Origin: SZUA-430 sp964561925
Lineage (GTDB): Bacteria > Pseudomonadota > Alphaproteobacteria > Micropepsales > Micropepsaceae
Length of the DNA stretch: 45,320 nt
Assembly (NCBI GenBank): GCA_964561925.1
Contig: CAZLRW010000020.1
Coordinates: 1-45,320 of the forward strand
Reading direction: 5' to 3'
The position numbers and the translations under genes are program-made. Positions within the stretch are counted from its first letter, which is position 1, and each line of letters begins with the position of its first letter. Of the stretch, positions 15,842 to 23,750 are shown in pieces. Below the pieces are notes generated by a model, which saw only the letters and a program-made list of their open reading frames with translations, did no database searches and was not told where the DNA came from.

Positions 15842-17683
15842 TCAGGCGAGAGCCACAATATGGCCTTCCCCCACCGTCTCATAGCGGGGCTTCGCACCCT
15901 GCAGCAGACGATAGGGTTCCGGCCACGCGGCGGGATCCGACGCCCGTCCCTGCATCAGCGCGGCAAGGTCGAGCTTGCGCTCGGGGTCGGGCTCCGGATT
16001 GGCGGCCAGCAGGGCCCTTGTATAGGGATGGCGCGGGTTCGCGAAGAGTTCGTTGACGGGCGCCGCCTCGACGATGCGCCCGCGGCACATCACATAGACC
16101 TTGGCCGCGATCGCCCGCACGACGGCCAGGTTGTGGCTCACGAACAGCGACGCGATTCCCAAATCCTGTCTCAGTCCGTCCAACAGCCCCAAAATCTGCG
16201 CCTGCACCGAAACGTCCAGCGCCGACACCGGCTCGTCGCAGACGAGCAAATCGGGCCCCAGCGCCAGCGCCCGCGCGATTCCGATGCGTTGCCGCTGCCC
16301 GCCCGAAAACGCGTTCGGATGACGCATCAACATCATCCGGTCGAGGCCGACGAGTTCGAACAGCGCCGCCGCCCACCGCAGCCGTTGCGCCGGCGTGCCG
16401 ATCCCGTGAATCGCAAACGGCTCGGTCACGATCTCCTCCGCCGTCAGCCGCGGGTTCAGCGAGGCGAACGGATCCTGAAACACGTACTGCACGCGCGCAC
16501 GATATTTCTTCAACGCCTCGCCTTCGAGGTCGGCGACCGAAACCATCGCCTGTCCGTCGTTGATGCGGATCGCGCCCTGATCGGGCGTCAACGCGCGCAG
16601 AATCATCTTCGACAAGGTCGACTTCCCGCAGCCGCTCTCGCCGACCAGGCCGACGCACTCGCCCGCCTTGATCGACAAATCGACGCCCGCGACCGCTTCG
16701 ACCAAGTCGCCCTCGGCGGGTGCGAACCCGCGTTTGCGCGCCGTGAAGCGTTTGCTCACGTCCGCAACCTCGATCAGCGGCGTGCCCGCCGGCGGCCCCA
16801 AGCGCGCCGCCCACACGGGCCCCAGCGCCTTGATCGACCCGTTCGAAGCATGCGGCGGATTGAGCACGAACGGCTCGCCGTCGAGCCGCGGCACGGCCGC
16901 GAGCAGCGCCCGCGTGTAGTCCGTCTTCGGCTGCTTGAGCACGTCGCGCGCGGCACCTTGTTCGACGACCATGCCGTCGCGCAGAACCACGATGTGATCG
17001 GCGATGTTGGCGACCACGCCGAAATCGTGCGTGATGAAGAGAAGGCTGAGACCCATCTCGTCTTGCAGATCCGCAAGCAGCTTGAGCGCAAGCGCCTGCA
17101 CCGTCACGTCGAGCGCCGATGTGGGTTCGTCCGCGATCACAAGCGCGGGCTTGCACACGAGCGCCGCGGCAAGCATTGCGCGCTGTCTCAAGCCGCCCGA
17201 GAGCTCGAACGGATAGCGGTTATAGGCCGCGAGCGGATCCGGAAACCCGACGCGCTTCAAAATCTCGACCGCGCGCTGGCGTACGGCCGATGACGAGAGT
17301 TTCTGGTGCGTGAGCAGCGTCTCGCTCAGCATCGCGCCCACCGACACGACCGGCGACAGCGCGGCCGAGGGTTCTTGAAAAGCAAGCGCGATCCGATTGC
17401 CGCGCAACCAGCGAAACTCCCGCGCCGTCGATCGCGACAAGTCGATCTCGCGCGCAGCACCCGGCTCGCGAAACACGATGCGCCCGCTGCGCACCGCCTT
17501 CGCTTCCGGCAGAAGCCCCATGATCGCAGCGCCGATCGTAGATTTGCCCGATCCGCTCTCGCCGACGAGCGCCACGGTTTTGCCTTCGGGCACGCTGAAG
17601 CTGACGCCCCGCAGGATCGGCGCGACCGTGCTCCCGTTTCGGAACCCGACAGCCAGGCTTTCGATCGTCAGCACGTCGCTCAC
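15842..17683 (-). CDS. fused double ABC ATPase of the importer (YejF/DppDF type)
   Basis: The 613-residue protein contains two complete ATPase domains. The first has Walker A GESGSGKST (41-49), signature LSGGL (161-165) and Walker B LVIADEP; the second has Walker A GESGCGKST (348-356), signature FSGGQ (459-463) and VCDEP. It energises the DppB/DppC-type permeases encoded downstream. Start is GTG 17683, overlapping the previous stop as GTGA; the longer upstream frame to 17926 reads through the neighbouring gene out of frame and is rejected. The SBP gene follows after 30 nt. Confidence 0.93.
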   Translation of the reverse strand: MSDVLTIESLAVGFRNGSTVAPILRGVSFSVPEGKTVALVGESGSGKSTIGAAIMGLLPEAKAVRSGRIVFREPGAAREIDLSRSTAREFRWLRGNRIALAFQEPSAALSPVVSVGAMLSETLLTHQKLSSSAVRQRAVEILKRVGFPDPLAAYNRYPFELSGGLRQRAMLAAALVCKPALVIADEPTSALDVTVQALALKLLADLQDEMGLSLLFITHDFGVVANIADHIVVLRDGMVVEQGAARDVLKQPKTDYTRALLAAVPRLDGEPFVLNPPHASNGSIKALGPVWAARLGPPAGTPLIEVADVSKRFTARKRGFAPAEGDLVEAVAGVDLSIKAGECVGLVGESGCGKSTLSKMILRALTPDQGAIRINDGQAMVSVADLEGEALKKYRARVQYVFQDPFASLNPRLTAEEIVTEPFAIHGIGTPAQRLRWAAALFELVGLDRMMLMRHPNAFSGGQRQRIGIARALALGPDLLVCDEPVSALDVSVQAQILGLLDGLRQDLGIASLFVSHNLAVVRAIAAKVYVMCRGRIVEAAPVNELFANPRHPYTRALLAANPEPDPERKLDLAALMQGRASDPAAWPEPYRLLQGAKPRYETVGEGHIVALA

Positions 17684-18186
17684 GGCATCGCCCGCTTTTC
17701 GACGATGCCCGCCGCGATCAGGTTGGCGTGCGTCGCCTCCGAGATGCCCAGCTCCGCCGCGCGCGCCGCCGCCCACGCTTTGGCGAGGACGTCGTTGAAC
17801 CGGTCGAGCCGGTCGTCGATCGCGACGCTTCCGTGTGCGTCCTTGAGCTTCAAATCCATCCAACCGGTCCGGCGGTCGCGGCTCAAGGGAAAGTGCCTGA
17901 GTTCGAACCGCCGAAGCTCCGCCCATTTGATCGCGCGCGGCCCGAACAAGCCGCCTTTGAGACGCAGCCCCTCCGCGTCGACCTCGACGACCGCAGAGTA
18001 ACGCGACAGCGTGCTCGCAAGATAGAGAACGAACAGCACGAACAGGACCAGCACGCCCCAGAACGCGATTCCGCCGACCGGGATGACGAGCAGCAGCATG
18101 AGCGCAATCCCGCTCGCCGCCACGCCGCGCAGCACGTCGCCGGTCAGCGAGGCGATGGGCCAGCGGTGCACGCTGATCTCACTCAC
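17680..18186 (-). CDS. two-TM membrane protein with PH-like domain
   Basis: The 168-residue protein has two adjacent TM helices (about 20-38 and 40-60) followed by a soluble part with a PH-like strand pattern (VVEVDAEGLRLKGGLFGPRAIKWAELRRFELR). It starts at GTG 18186, overlapping the deacetylase stop (GTGA), and ends overlapping the ATPase start (GTGA), so translation is coupled on both sides. It is missed as a separate gene in a longer 521-codon frame (17680-19245) that is mostly antiparallel noise. I do not recognise a named family; a scaffold or lipid-interface role is only a guess. It bridges the glycan genes and the importer genes. Confidence 0.75.
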   Translation of the reverse strand: MSEISVHRWPIASLTGDVLRGVAASGIALMLLLVIPVGGIAFWGVLVLFVLFVLYLASTLSRYSAVVEVDAEGLRLKGGLFGPRAIKWAELRRFELRHFPLSRDRRTGWMDLKLKDAHGSVAIDDRLDRFNDVLAKAWAAARAAELGISEATHANLIAAGIVEKRAMP

Positions 18187-18947
18187 AAGCCGAACGCCGT
18201 TTGCGGCTCGAGCCAGCGCACGGCGGGATGCCCCTGCGTGACGTCGAGCAGCCTGGCGATGATGCGCTCCTTCGCCTGCGTCCAATAGGCATGATGCGTC
18301 AACAGCCCCAACGGTTCCGCCGCACGTGCGCGTCGTTCTCTCCGCCAGCGCAATTTCCTCAACAACAGAGCCGCAATCAAGCGTTCGTCTTTCAGCGCCT
18401 TGCCGCGCCGCCAATCGATGATGTCGAGATGCGTGTTGACTTGCACCAATCCGGACACCGGATGCGGCGAGGGCCTCGGTTTCCATGTCGACATCCCCCG
18501 ATAGCCGAGACCGGGCAAAGCCGCGACCGCCCGCGGATGTATGCGGTTCCATGGCGGCACCAGCACCGGCAAGACCTCGCGCCCGAAAGCCGCCCGCGCA
18601 AGCCGAAGCCCCTCGGTAAGGTCGCCGGTCATCTCTGCGAGCGATCGTGTCCCTCCGAATTCCCGCTTCGCCTGTCCGGGTTGCGCGTGGCTCAAATGCG
18701 CAAAGCCGTGCACAAGAACTTGCGCATGCACCTCCCGGCTCAGAAACGAAACGAGACGGCGCGTGAGCTTCGCCGGTATGGCAGACACCCCGATCGTCAC
18801 GCCGTGCGCCCGTGCAAGCGCCAGCATCGCCGTCAGCTCGCGCGAAACATCCGTGGCATCGTCGTCGCGCCACCAAAACGCGGCGGTACGTTTCTCGGCA
18901 GCCCAGATGTCGAGTTCCGCCCGCACACGGTCCCATGCCTCGGTCAT
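18183..18947 (-). CDS. polysaccharide deacetylase-like protein (NodB-like)
   Basis: The 254-residue protein retains NodB-type landmarks: acidic FWWRDDDA (D28-D30), a metal-binding HGFAHLSH (H80, H84, H87), LVPPWNRI and LLTHHAY. Carbohydrate esterase family 4 enzymes remove N-acetyl groups from polysaccharides. No signal peptide is visible, so it would act in the cytosol on nucleotide-sugar-derived or lipid-linked glycans, as expected among glycosyltransferase genes. It overlaps the upstream glycosyltransferase (ATGA) and the downstream membrane protein (GTGA). Confidence 0.85.
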   Translation of the reverse strand: MTEAWDRVRAELDIWAAEKRTAAFWWRDDDATDVSRELTAMLALARAHGVTIGVSAIPAKLTRRLVSFLSREVHAQVLVHGFAHLSHAQPGQAKREFGGTRSLAEMTGDLTEGLRLARAAFGREVLPVLVPPWNRIHPRAVAALPGLGYRGMSTWKPRPSPHPVSGLVQVNTHLDIIDWRRGKALKDERLIAALLLRKLRWRRERRARAAEPLGLLTHHAYWTQAKERIIARLLDVTQGHPAVRWLEPQTAFGL

Positions 18948-20056
18948 GACGCCAGCACCGCACGCAGCGCCCGCACGGTCCCCATCTGTCCGCCGAAGTC
19001 GATCTCGGACGGCGGAGGCGTCGATCCCGCCGTTGCATCGACCGCTCGCGCCAGCGCGGCTGCATCAAGTTCGGCCACGCGCAGCATGCGAATGAGACCG
19101 CGCGCCGCGAACGCTCTGGCGCGCATAACCTGTTCCTGCTCGCGATCGGTTTCGAACGGCACGGCGACGGCGGGCGTGCCGGCCTGCACGGTCTCGGCCA
19201 TCGTGTTGTAGCCGGCTTGTGAAATCGAGACGGCGGCCGACGCAAGCCGCGCGCGAAAGTCGGGCAGGCTTCGTACGACCGTCGCGCCCGGCACCGCGGG
19301 CAAGGCCTCCCCCAAAGGTCCGGTTACGAAAACCCATGGCGCGCCGCCGAGGCGCGACACGTTGCGTGCCGCGATCGCCGTTTCGATGAGCCGCCGCCCG
19401 GCAGCCCCGCCGCCTGCCGACACCAAAATCTCGCGCCGTTCCGTGGGATGCCGTGCCGCTTCGTTCGAGATGTAACCCGTATAGCGGCACATGTCCGCGA
19501 TCGCGGCCGTTTCCGCAAAACTCGCTTCGAGTTTGAGGACGGCAGGGTCGCCGTGGATCAGCACCGCGTCGTACGCGTCGCGTGCAAGTGCCACCATTGC
19601 GGCCGCCCGCGCGTGCTTGCGCGGCCGCTGCAGCACGTCGCGCACGGAGGCCACGATCTTCGGCCGCGGCGAAGCCGCCCGCGCCGCCGCGACCAAAGCG
19701 GTCAACTCGAACTGCAAAAGCCGCCGCCCGAACGGATAGGTCTCCGTGATCACGACATCGGGCCGCGCCGCGTGAAACGCGTCAAGAAGCAGATCGCGCC
19801 GCGTGTTGTGCCAAGCGGCATCGACGTTGTGTCCAGCCGCGTCGACGAGTTCGTCGAACATCTCGTCCTTGGCGCGCGCGGGCGGCAGCTGAACGAACCG
19901 CACGCCGCGCGGCACGGCGTCCGCGGGCGTCACGCCGCCGCTGACAAGCGTCACCGAAAAGCCGCCGTCGGTCAGCGCCTGCACGATCGCACTCGCCCGC
20001 GCGAAATGCCCGAACCCGAGCAAATGCTGCACCCACAAAAACACGCGCGCGCTCAT
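18944..20056 (-). CDS. GT28/MurG-like glycosyltransferase
   Basis: The 370-residue protein has a GT-B layout: N-terminal FLWVQHLLGFGHFARASAIVQALTDGGF with the GHxxRA acceptor-site motif, and C-terminal REILVSAGGGAAGRRLI, SISQAGYNTMAETVQAGTPAVAVPFETDREQEQ, the nucleotide-sugar binding region of MurG-like enzymes. It probably transfers a sugar to a lipid or glycan acceptor at the inner membrane. Donor and acceptor are unknown. It overlaps both neighbours by ATGA and resembles the first gene of the operon (22358-23554), suggesting an old duplication. Confidence 0.85.
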   Translation of the reverse strand: MSARVFLWVQHLLGFGHFARASAIVQALTDGGFSVTLVSGGVTPADAVPRGVRFVQLPPARAKDEMFDELVDAAGHNVDAAWHNTRRDLLLDAFHAARPDVVITETYPFGRRLLQFELTALVAAARAASPRPKIVASVRDVLQRPRKHARAAAMVALARDAYDAVLIHGDPAVLKLEASFAETAAIADMCRYTGYISNEAARHPTERREILVSAGGGAAGRRLIETAIAARNVSRLGGAPWVFVTGPLGEALPAVPGATVVRSLPDFRARLASAAVSISQAGYNTMAETVQAGTPAVAVPFETDREQEQVMRARAFAARGLIRMLRVAELDAAALARAVDATAGSTPPPSEIDFGGQMGTVRALRAVLAS

Positions 20057-21141
20057 CGGTGAATCTCCGAAAGCGCCAGCTTCAGCGTCAGCGCCGCCGC
20101 CGCGACGCTACGCTCCGATGCAACGAGTGCTCTACCCGCCGCACCGAACGAGGCGCGCAGGTTCGCATCCCTCGCGAGCCGCCGGACGTTTGCCGCGAAG
20201 GCCGCCGCGTCGCCGGCGGCACTCAATAGCGTTGTTCGCCCTTCGAACGTCGCGTCCGGCACGCCGCGATCGCGGCAGGCGGCGACGGGCAGGCCCATCG
20301 CTTGCGCTTCCAGGAACACCAGCCCGTAAGCCTCCCCCAAGCCGGGCCACGCAAAAATGTCGGCCTCCGCCATCAGCGACGCCACCCGTGCCGGTTCCAC
20401 CGCACCGGCGAACCGGACGTTGCGCCGGCCGGCGAACATCTGCTCGACATCGCCGCGATACCGCCCGTCACCCACAATGGTGAGCGATAGCGGCGCATCT
20501 TCCAGCAACCGCCACGCTTCGGCGAGCAGTCCGTAGCTCGCCCGCTTCCGCTCGTTGCGCATCATGCCGACTGCGATCACGCGGCAGCCTTCGCGCGGCG
20601 AAATTGCGCGCGCGGAGAGTTGATCGCCAATGTCGATAAACGGTTTCAGATCGCGCACCCGCCCGGGCGCGATCTGATCCAGGCAATAGCGGTCGAACGA
20701 CGTCATGGCGAACAACCGATCGGCCGCACGAAGCGCTGCGGTTGTCCCGTCGTGCCCCAAGGCCCACGGCCCGCCCGCCCGCTTCGGCGCATGCGATCCT
20801 TCGGCGATCGCGTAGGGAATGCCGAGCGCTTGCGCCACGTTGGGACCGATCCAGTCCGGGCTCTTGTAGTAGACGTGATAGCTGAACCAGAGATCGGGTT
20901 TCGCTTCATGTCCTGCGCCATACGACCGCAGAAGCGCCGCCGCCGCCCGATCGCTCGCCTCGCGCAATGCGGCCTGCCGCACCGGATCGCCCGCGCCGTC
21001 ATAGGTTCGCGGCAGCGACGGCTGCAAGACCTCGTACCCTGCACCGGCGAGCGCTCGGCACAGCAGTGTCGCCATCCGATGCGCGCCCGAAGCGGCCGAC
21101 GCGTCGGCTTCCACCATCGGCGAATAGAACGCCACCCGCAT
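20053..21141 (-). CDS. GT4-family glycosyltransferase
   Basis: The 362-residue protein has a GT-B fold. Its C-terminal half contains VIAVGMMRNERKRASYGLLAEAWRLL, LTIVGDGRYRGDVEQMF and the donor-binding ADIFAWPGLGEAYGLVFLEAQAMGLPVAACRDRGVPD with the EX7E-like arrangement of retaining GT4 enzymes. I chose ATG 21141, which overlaps the upstream stop as TGATG; a GTG at 21144 is the alternative. It follows another GT4 gene and precedes the MurG-like gene by ATGA overlap. Donor and product are not predictable. Confidence 0.87.
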   Translation of the reverse strand: MRVAFYSPMVEADASAASGAHRMATLLCRALAGAGYEVLQPSLPRTYDGAGDPVRQAALREASDRAAAALLRSYGAGHEAKPDLWFSYHVYYKSPDWIGPNVAQALGIPYAIAEGSHAPKRAGGPWALGHDGTTAALRAADRLFAMTSFDRYCLDQIAPGRVRDLKPFIDIGDQLSARAISPREGCRVIAVGMMRNERKRASYGLLAEAWRLLEDAPLSLTIVGDGRYRGDVEQMFAGRRNVRFAGAVEPARVASLMAEADIFAWPGLGEAYGLVFLEAQAMGLPVAACRDRGVPDATFEGRTTLLSAAGDAAAFAANVRRLARDANLRASFGAAGRALVASERSVAAAALTLKLALSEIHR

Positions 21142-22361
21142 CACAGTTGCTCGCGAAGAAGAGCTGCGATCCGATCGTAGCCCGCTTCCGCGTCATAATC
21201 CCGCGCGGCCTGCGCAAGACCTCCCGCGCCAAGCTGCGCGCGAAGGCCGGGATCGCCGATCAACGCGCGCATCGTGGCCGCCAAGGCCGCCACGTCTCCC
21301 GGCGGAATCAGCCGCCCGGTCACGCCGTCCGCGACCGCCTCGTCGATGCCGCCGACCCGCGTCGCCAGCACTGCGACACCGCGGGCTTGCGCCTCCATCA
21401 CGGCGTTTGGGATGCCGTCACGGTCGCCGTCGTTGCCGACCACGGCCGGCAGCACGAACAAATCCGCGGCATCCAGCGCCGCCAGCACTTCGCGGTGCGG
21501 CCGCGGACCATGCCAAAAGATCCGCTCCGCCAACCCCAAAGCGGAGGCCTTCGCCTTCAGTTCGTCGAGCAGTTCGCCGCCGCCGAAATGATCGAGCCGG
21601 AACGCGATGGCAGGCGAAAGGTTGCCGAGTGCGTCCAACAGACGCCGCAGGCCCTTCTTTTCGACCGCGCGCGCGACCGAGATCAACCGCACCGGCGCGT
21701 GCGCGTCCGACCCGTCGCGCGTCTGCGCCCGCGCCGCCGCTACGATCAGCGAACGCTCGATTCCGTGCCGCACCAGTTCGAGCCTCGCAGGTTTGAGCGC
21801 CGCCAATCGCTCATAGCCGGCACGATTGCAGACGCTGACGAACGCCGCTGCGCCAAGCTTGTTCCGCAAGTCCCAATCGGGTGCCGTCCAAATGTCCTTC
21901 GCGTGGGCCGAGATGCTGAAGGTGATCCCGCGCATGAGCGCCGCATACCGCGCGACGGACGAAGGGCTGTGCGCGAAATGCGCGTGAACGTGCCTGACGC
22001 TCGCAGGCATCTGCTGAGACAGCACGCACGCTTGCCCGAACCGGCGTACGCGCGCGGCCGCAAACTCCTGACCTAGGTCATGCCGGAACGTCCGCCACGC
22101 GGCACCGAATCCGGGCAGCCGCAGCGCCGCCGCGAACGCATGCGCGACGCGGCCGGGCGCGTCCCTCAGATACTCCGGCAGATATTGCGGCGGCGCCGTC
22201 ACGCGATGCTCGACCAGCGCGGCATCCGGGCCGGGCGTCCGCAACGCGTGCAACGAGAACGAAATCCCTCGCGCTTCGAGAGCCGCCAACTCGCGCGCGA
22301 TGAACGTCTCCGACAGACGCGGGAATCCCTTCACGACGATGGCAAAGCTGGGCGCCGTCAC
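21141..22361 (-). CDS. GT4-family glycosyltransferase (WcaL/colanic-acid type)
   Basis: The 406-residue protein begins with the typical IVVKGFPRLSETFIARELAALEARG seen in WcaL/AmsK-like exopolysaccharide transferases, followed by HVHAHFAHSPSSVARYAAL and the C-terminal DLFVLPAVVGNDGDRDGIPNAVMEAQARGVAVLATRVGGIDEAV donor site. Start is GTG 22361 overlapping the previous stop (GTGA). The apparent 808-codon frame extending to 23567 fuses it to out-of-frame sequence of the upstream gene and is not real. It likely adds one sugar in the repeat or oligosaccharide made by this operon. Confidence 0.88.
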   Translation of the reverse strand: MTAPSFAIVVKGFPRLSETFIARELAALEARGISFSLHALRTPGPDAALVEHRVTAPPQYLPEYLRDAPGRVAHAFAAALRLPGFGAAWRTFRHDLGQEFAAARVRRFGQACVLSQQMPASVRHVHAHFAHSPSSVARYAALMRGITFSISAHAKDIWTAPDWDLRNKLGAAAFVSVCNRAGYERLAALKPARLELVRHGIERSLIVAAARAQTRDGSDAHAPVRLISVARAVEKKGLRRLLDALGNLSPAIAFRLDHFGGGELLDELKAKASALGLAERIFWHGPRPHREVLAALDAADLFVLPAVVGNDGDRDGIPNAVMEAQARGVAVLATRVGGIDEAVADGVTGRLIPPGDVAALAATMRALIGDPGLRAQLGAGGLAQAARDYDAEAGYDRIAALLREQL

Positions 22362-23554
22362 GCCCCGGTCTCGCGCGGACGCCCGAACCAAGCGCTCGCT
22401 CGTGCGACGATCGCCGAAAGCCCGTCGAGCAGCCCTGGCGGCGCGCGATGCGACGGGGGTGCTTGCGCCGGCAACGCGTGCAGCGCCGCAAGCATCGTGT
22501 CCGCATCCGCGCTGGCGCCGTCCGCGGGCTCGCGCAGCATCCGCGTGAGCCCCAAACGTTGTGCCGCTTCCGCCCGGATGGTCTGCTCGAGTCGCGGCAC
22601 ACGGCGCGGCACCATCAGCGCCCGCCTGTCGAACGAAAGAACCTCGCAAAACGTATTGTAGCCGCCCATCGAGACGACGCCGAGACACTCGGCCATCAAG
22701 TGTTCCATGCGCGGCTCGAAGGTCAGCATCTTGAGCTTGGGAAGCGCGGCCGCACGCCGCTCGAATTGCAGGCGCGCCTCCGCCCGCATGAACGGTCCTG
22801 CCACGATCAGGGCCGGCGGCAACGCGGACGCAGCACGCTCGTAAGCCGCGATAGTCCAGTCGATCAGCAATTCTCCGTCGCCGCCACCGCCCGGCGTGAC
22901 GAGCAGACGTTCGCCCACGTCGCCAAAGACGGCCGAAGGCATCGCCGTCGGCCGCGTCCGTCTGAGATAGCCGGTGAACGTCGTCCGCGCGCCGACGGAT
23001 GGCGAGAGTCCCAACCCCTGCAGCGGATCGTAGATCGCCCGCAGCCCATAGACCCAGATGTCGCCGTACAGCTGCTCGACCGCCGGGATCACCCGCTTGC
23101 GCTGCCACTCTGCTTTGAGCGCGTCGGGTTCGTCGAGCACGTCGCGCAACCCCAGCACCAAGTGCGTTCCGCGCCGCTGCAGCGCTTCGAGCGTGCCTTC
23201 CAATTCGCCTCTGAGCCCCAGCGGCTCCTTGTCGACGATGAACACGTCGGGTGCGAACGCGACCGCCGTTTCCGTGATCAACGACGCCCGCAACGCCGTC
23301 GTCTCCTGCACCGACCCATGCTCGCTGAGCGGCACGTAGTCCCCGTTGCGCAACTTGATGATGCCGGGCACCCGCACGAAGTCGACGCGCGCCTTGAAGT
23401 CGAAACTGCCGATGATCGGCGACCCCGAGACGATCAGCACTTTGAGCTTCGGAAACGCCTCGGCCAGCGCGTGCGCAATCGTCCGGCACCGGCGAATATG
23501 CCCGAGCCCGAACGTGTCGTGGCTGTAGATCAGAACGCGGCCGGGCGAAGCGAT
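22358..23554 (-). CDS. COG4671-like predicted glycosyltransferase, non-standard start
   Basis: The reading frame encodes RVLIYSHDTFGLGHIRRCR (nucleotides about 23539-23483), the GHxxR acceptor motif of a MurG-like GT-B family, and ends with LVTPGGGGDGE and SMGGYNTFCEVLSFDRRALMVP donor-site motifs. The frame is open only from a TGA at 23566-23564, and no ATG, GTG or TTG occurs between that stop and the conserved motif; the first GTG in frame (23440) would delete about 38 residues including GHxxR. I place the start at ATC 23554, 5 nt after GAGGTG (23565-23560). A sequencing error or another rare codon (ACG 23557) is possible. This is the first gene of the ten-gene array. Confidence 0.75.
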   Translation of the reverse strand: MASPGRVLIYSHDTFGLGHIRRCRTIAHALAEAFPKLKVLIVSGSPIIGSFDFKARVDFVRVPGIIKLRNGDYVPLSEHGSVQETTALRASLITETAVAFAPDVFIVDKEPLGLRGELEGTLEALQRRGTHLVLGLRDVLDEPDALKAEWQRKRVIPAVEQLYGDIWVYGLRAIYDPLQGLGLSPSVGARTTFTGYLRRTRPTAMPSAVFGDVGERLLVTPGGGGDGELLIDWTIAAYERAASALPPALIVAGPFMRAEARLQFERRAAALPKLKMLTFEPRMEHLMAECLGVVSMGGYNTFCEVLSFDRRALMVPRRVPRLEQTIRAEAAQRLGLTRMLREPADGASADADTMLAALHALPAQAPPSHRAPPGLLDGLSAIVARASAWFGRPRETGA

Positions 23555-23750
23555 CGTCGCACCTCAAGGTGAAGCACGCGAATCCTACATGCCCGGGCGG
23601 CCCTGATCACCCCTCTCCCCGCCCGAAAAAACGCGGGTGGCGGCGGCCCCTCCGGGCGAACCGGCTTGTGGGGATCTGACCGAACGGCCTACCTTGGGCG
23701 AAACCCCGCGCTAACCGAATGATCAGGATGATGGGCTAGGCCCATACGGC
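23555..23750. other. divergent control region between glycan operon and exporter trio
   Basis: This ~196-bp region must contain promoters for both divergent units. I see no convincing -10/-35 pair; TTGTGG near 23668 with a weak -10 about 18 nt on is the best plus-strand candidate. GC-rich complementary blocks (GGGCGG near 23593, CCGCCC near 23622) can pair. ATGGGC-TAG-GCCCAT at 23731-23745 is a perfect palindrome just before the exporter start. Confidence 0.4.
23731..23745 (+). promoter_or_regulatory. palindrome at the exporter translation start
   Basis: ATGGGC (23731-23736) and GCCCAT (23740-23745) are perfect complements around TAG and end 5 nt before the exporter ATG at 23751. No usable Shine-Dalgarno sequence is visible elsewhere. 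In RNA this hairpin would occupy the ribosome docking site; the same bases contain ATG-ATG-GGC-TAG (23728-23739), a minimal upstream ORF. Confidence 0.35.

Noticed and set aside
21141..23567. 808-codon frame suggesting a fused double glycosyltransferase
   Set aside because: Its first ~400 residues are out-of-frame translation of the separate COG4671-like gene; the real GT4 protein starts at GTG 22361 with a GTGA overlap.
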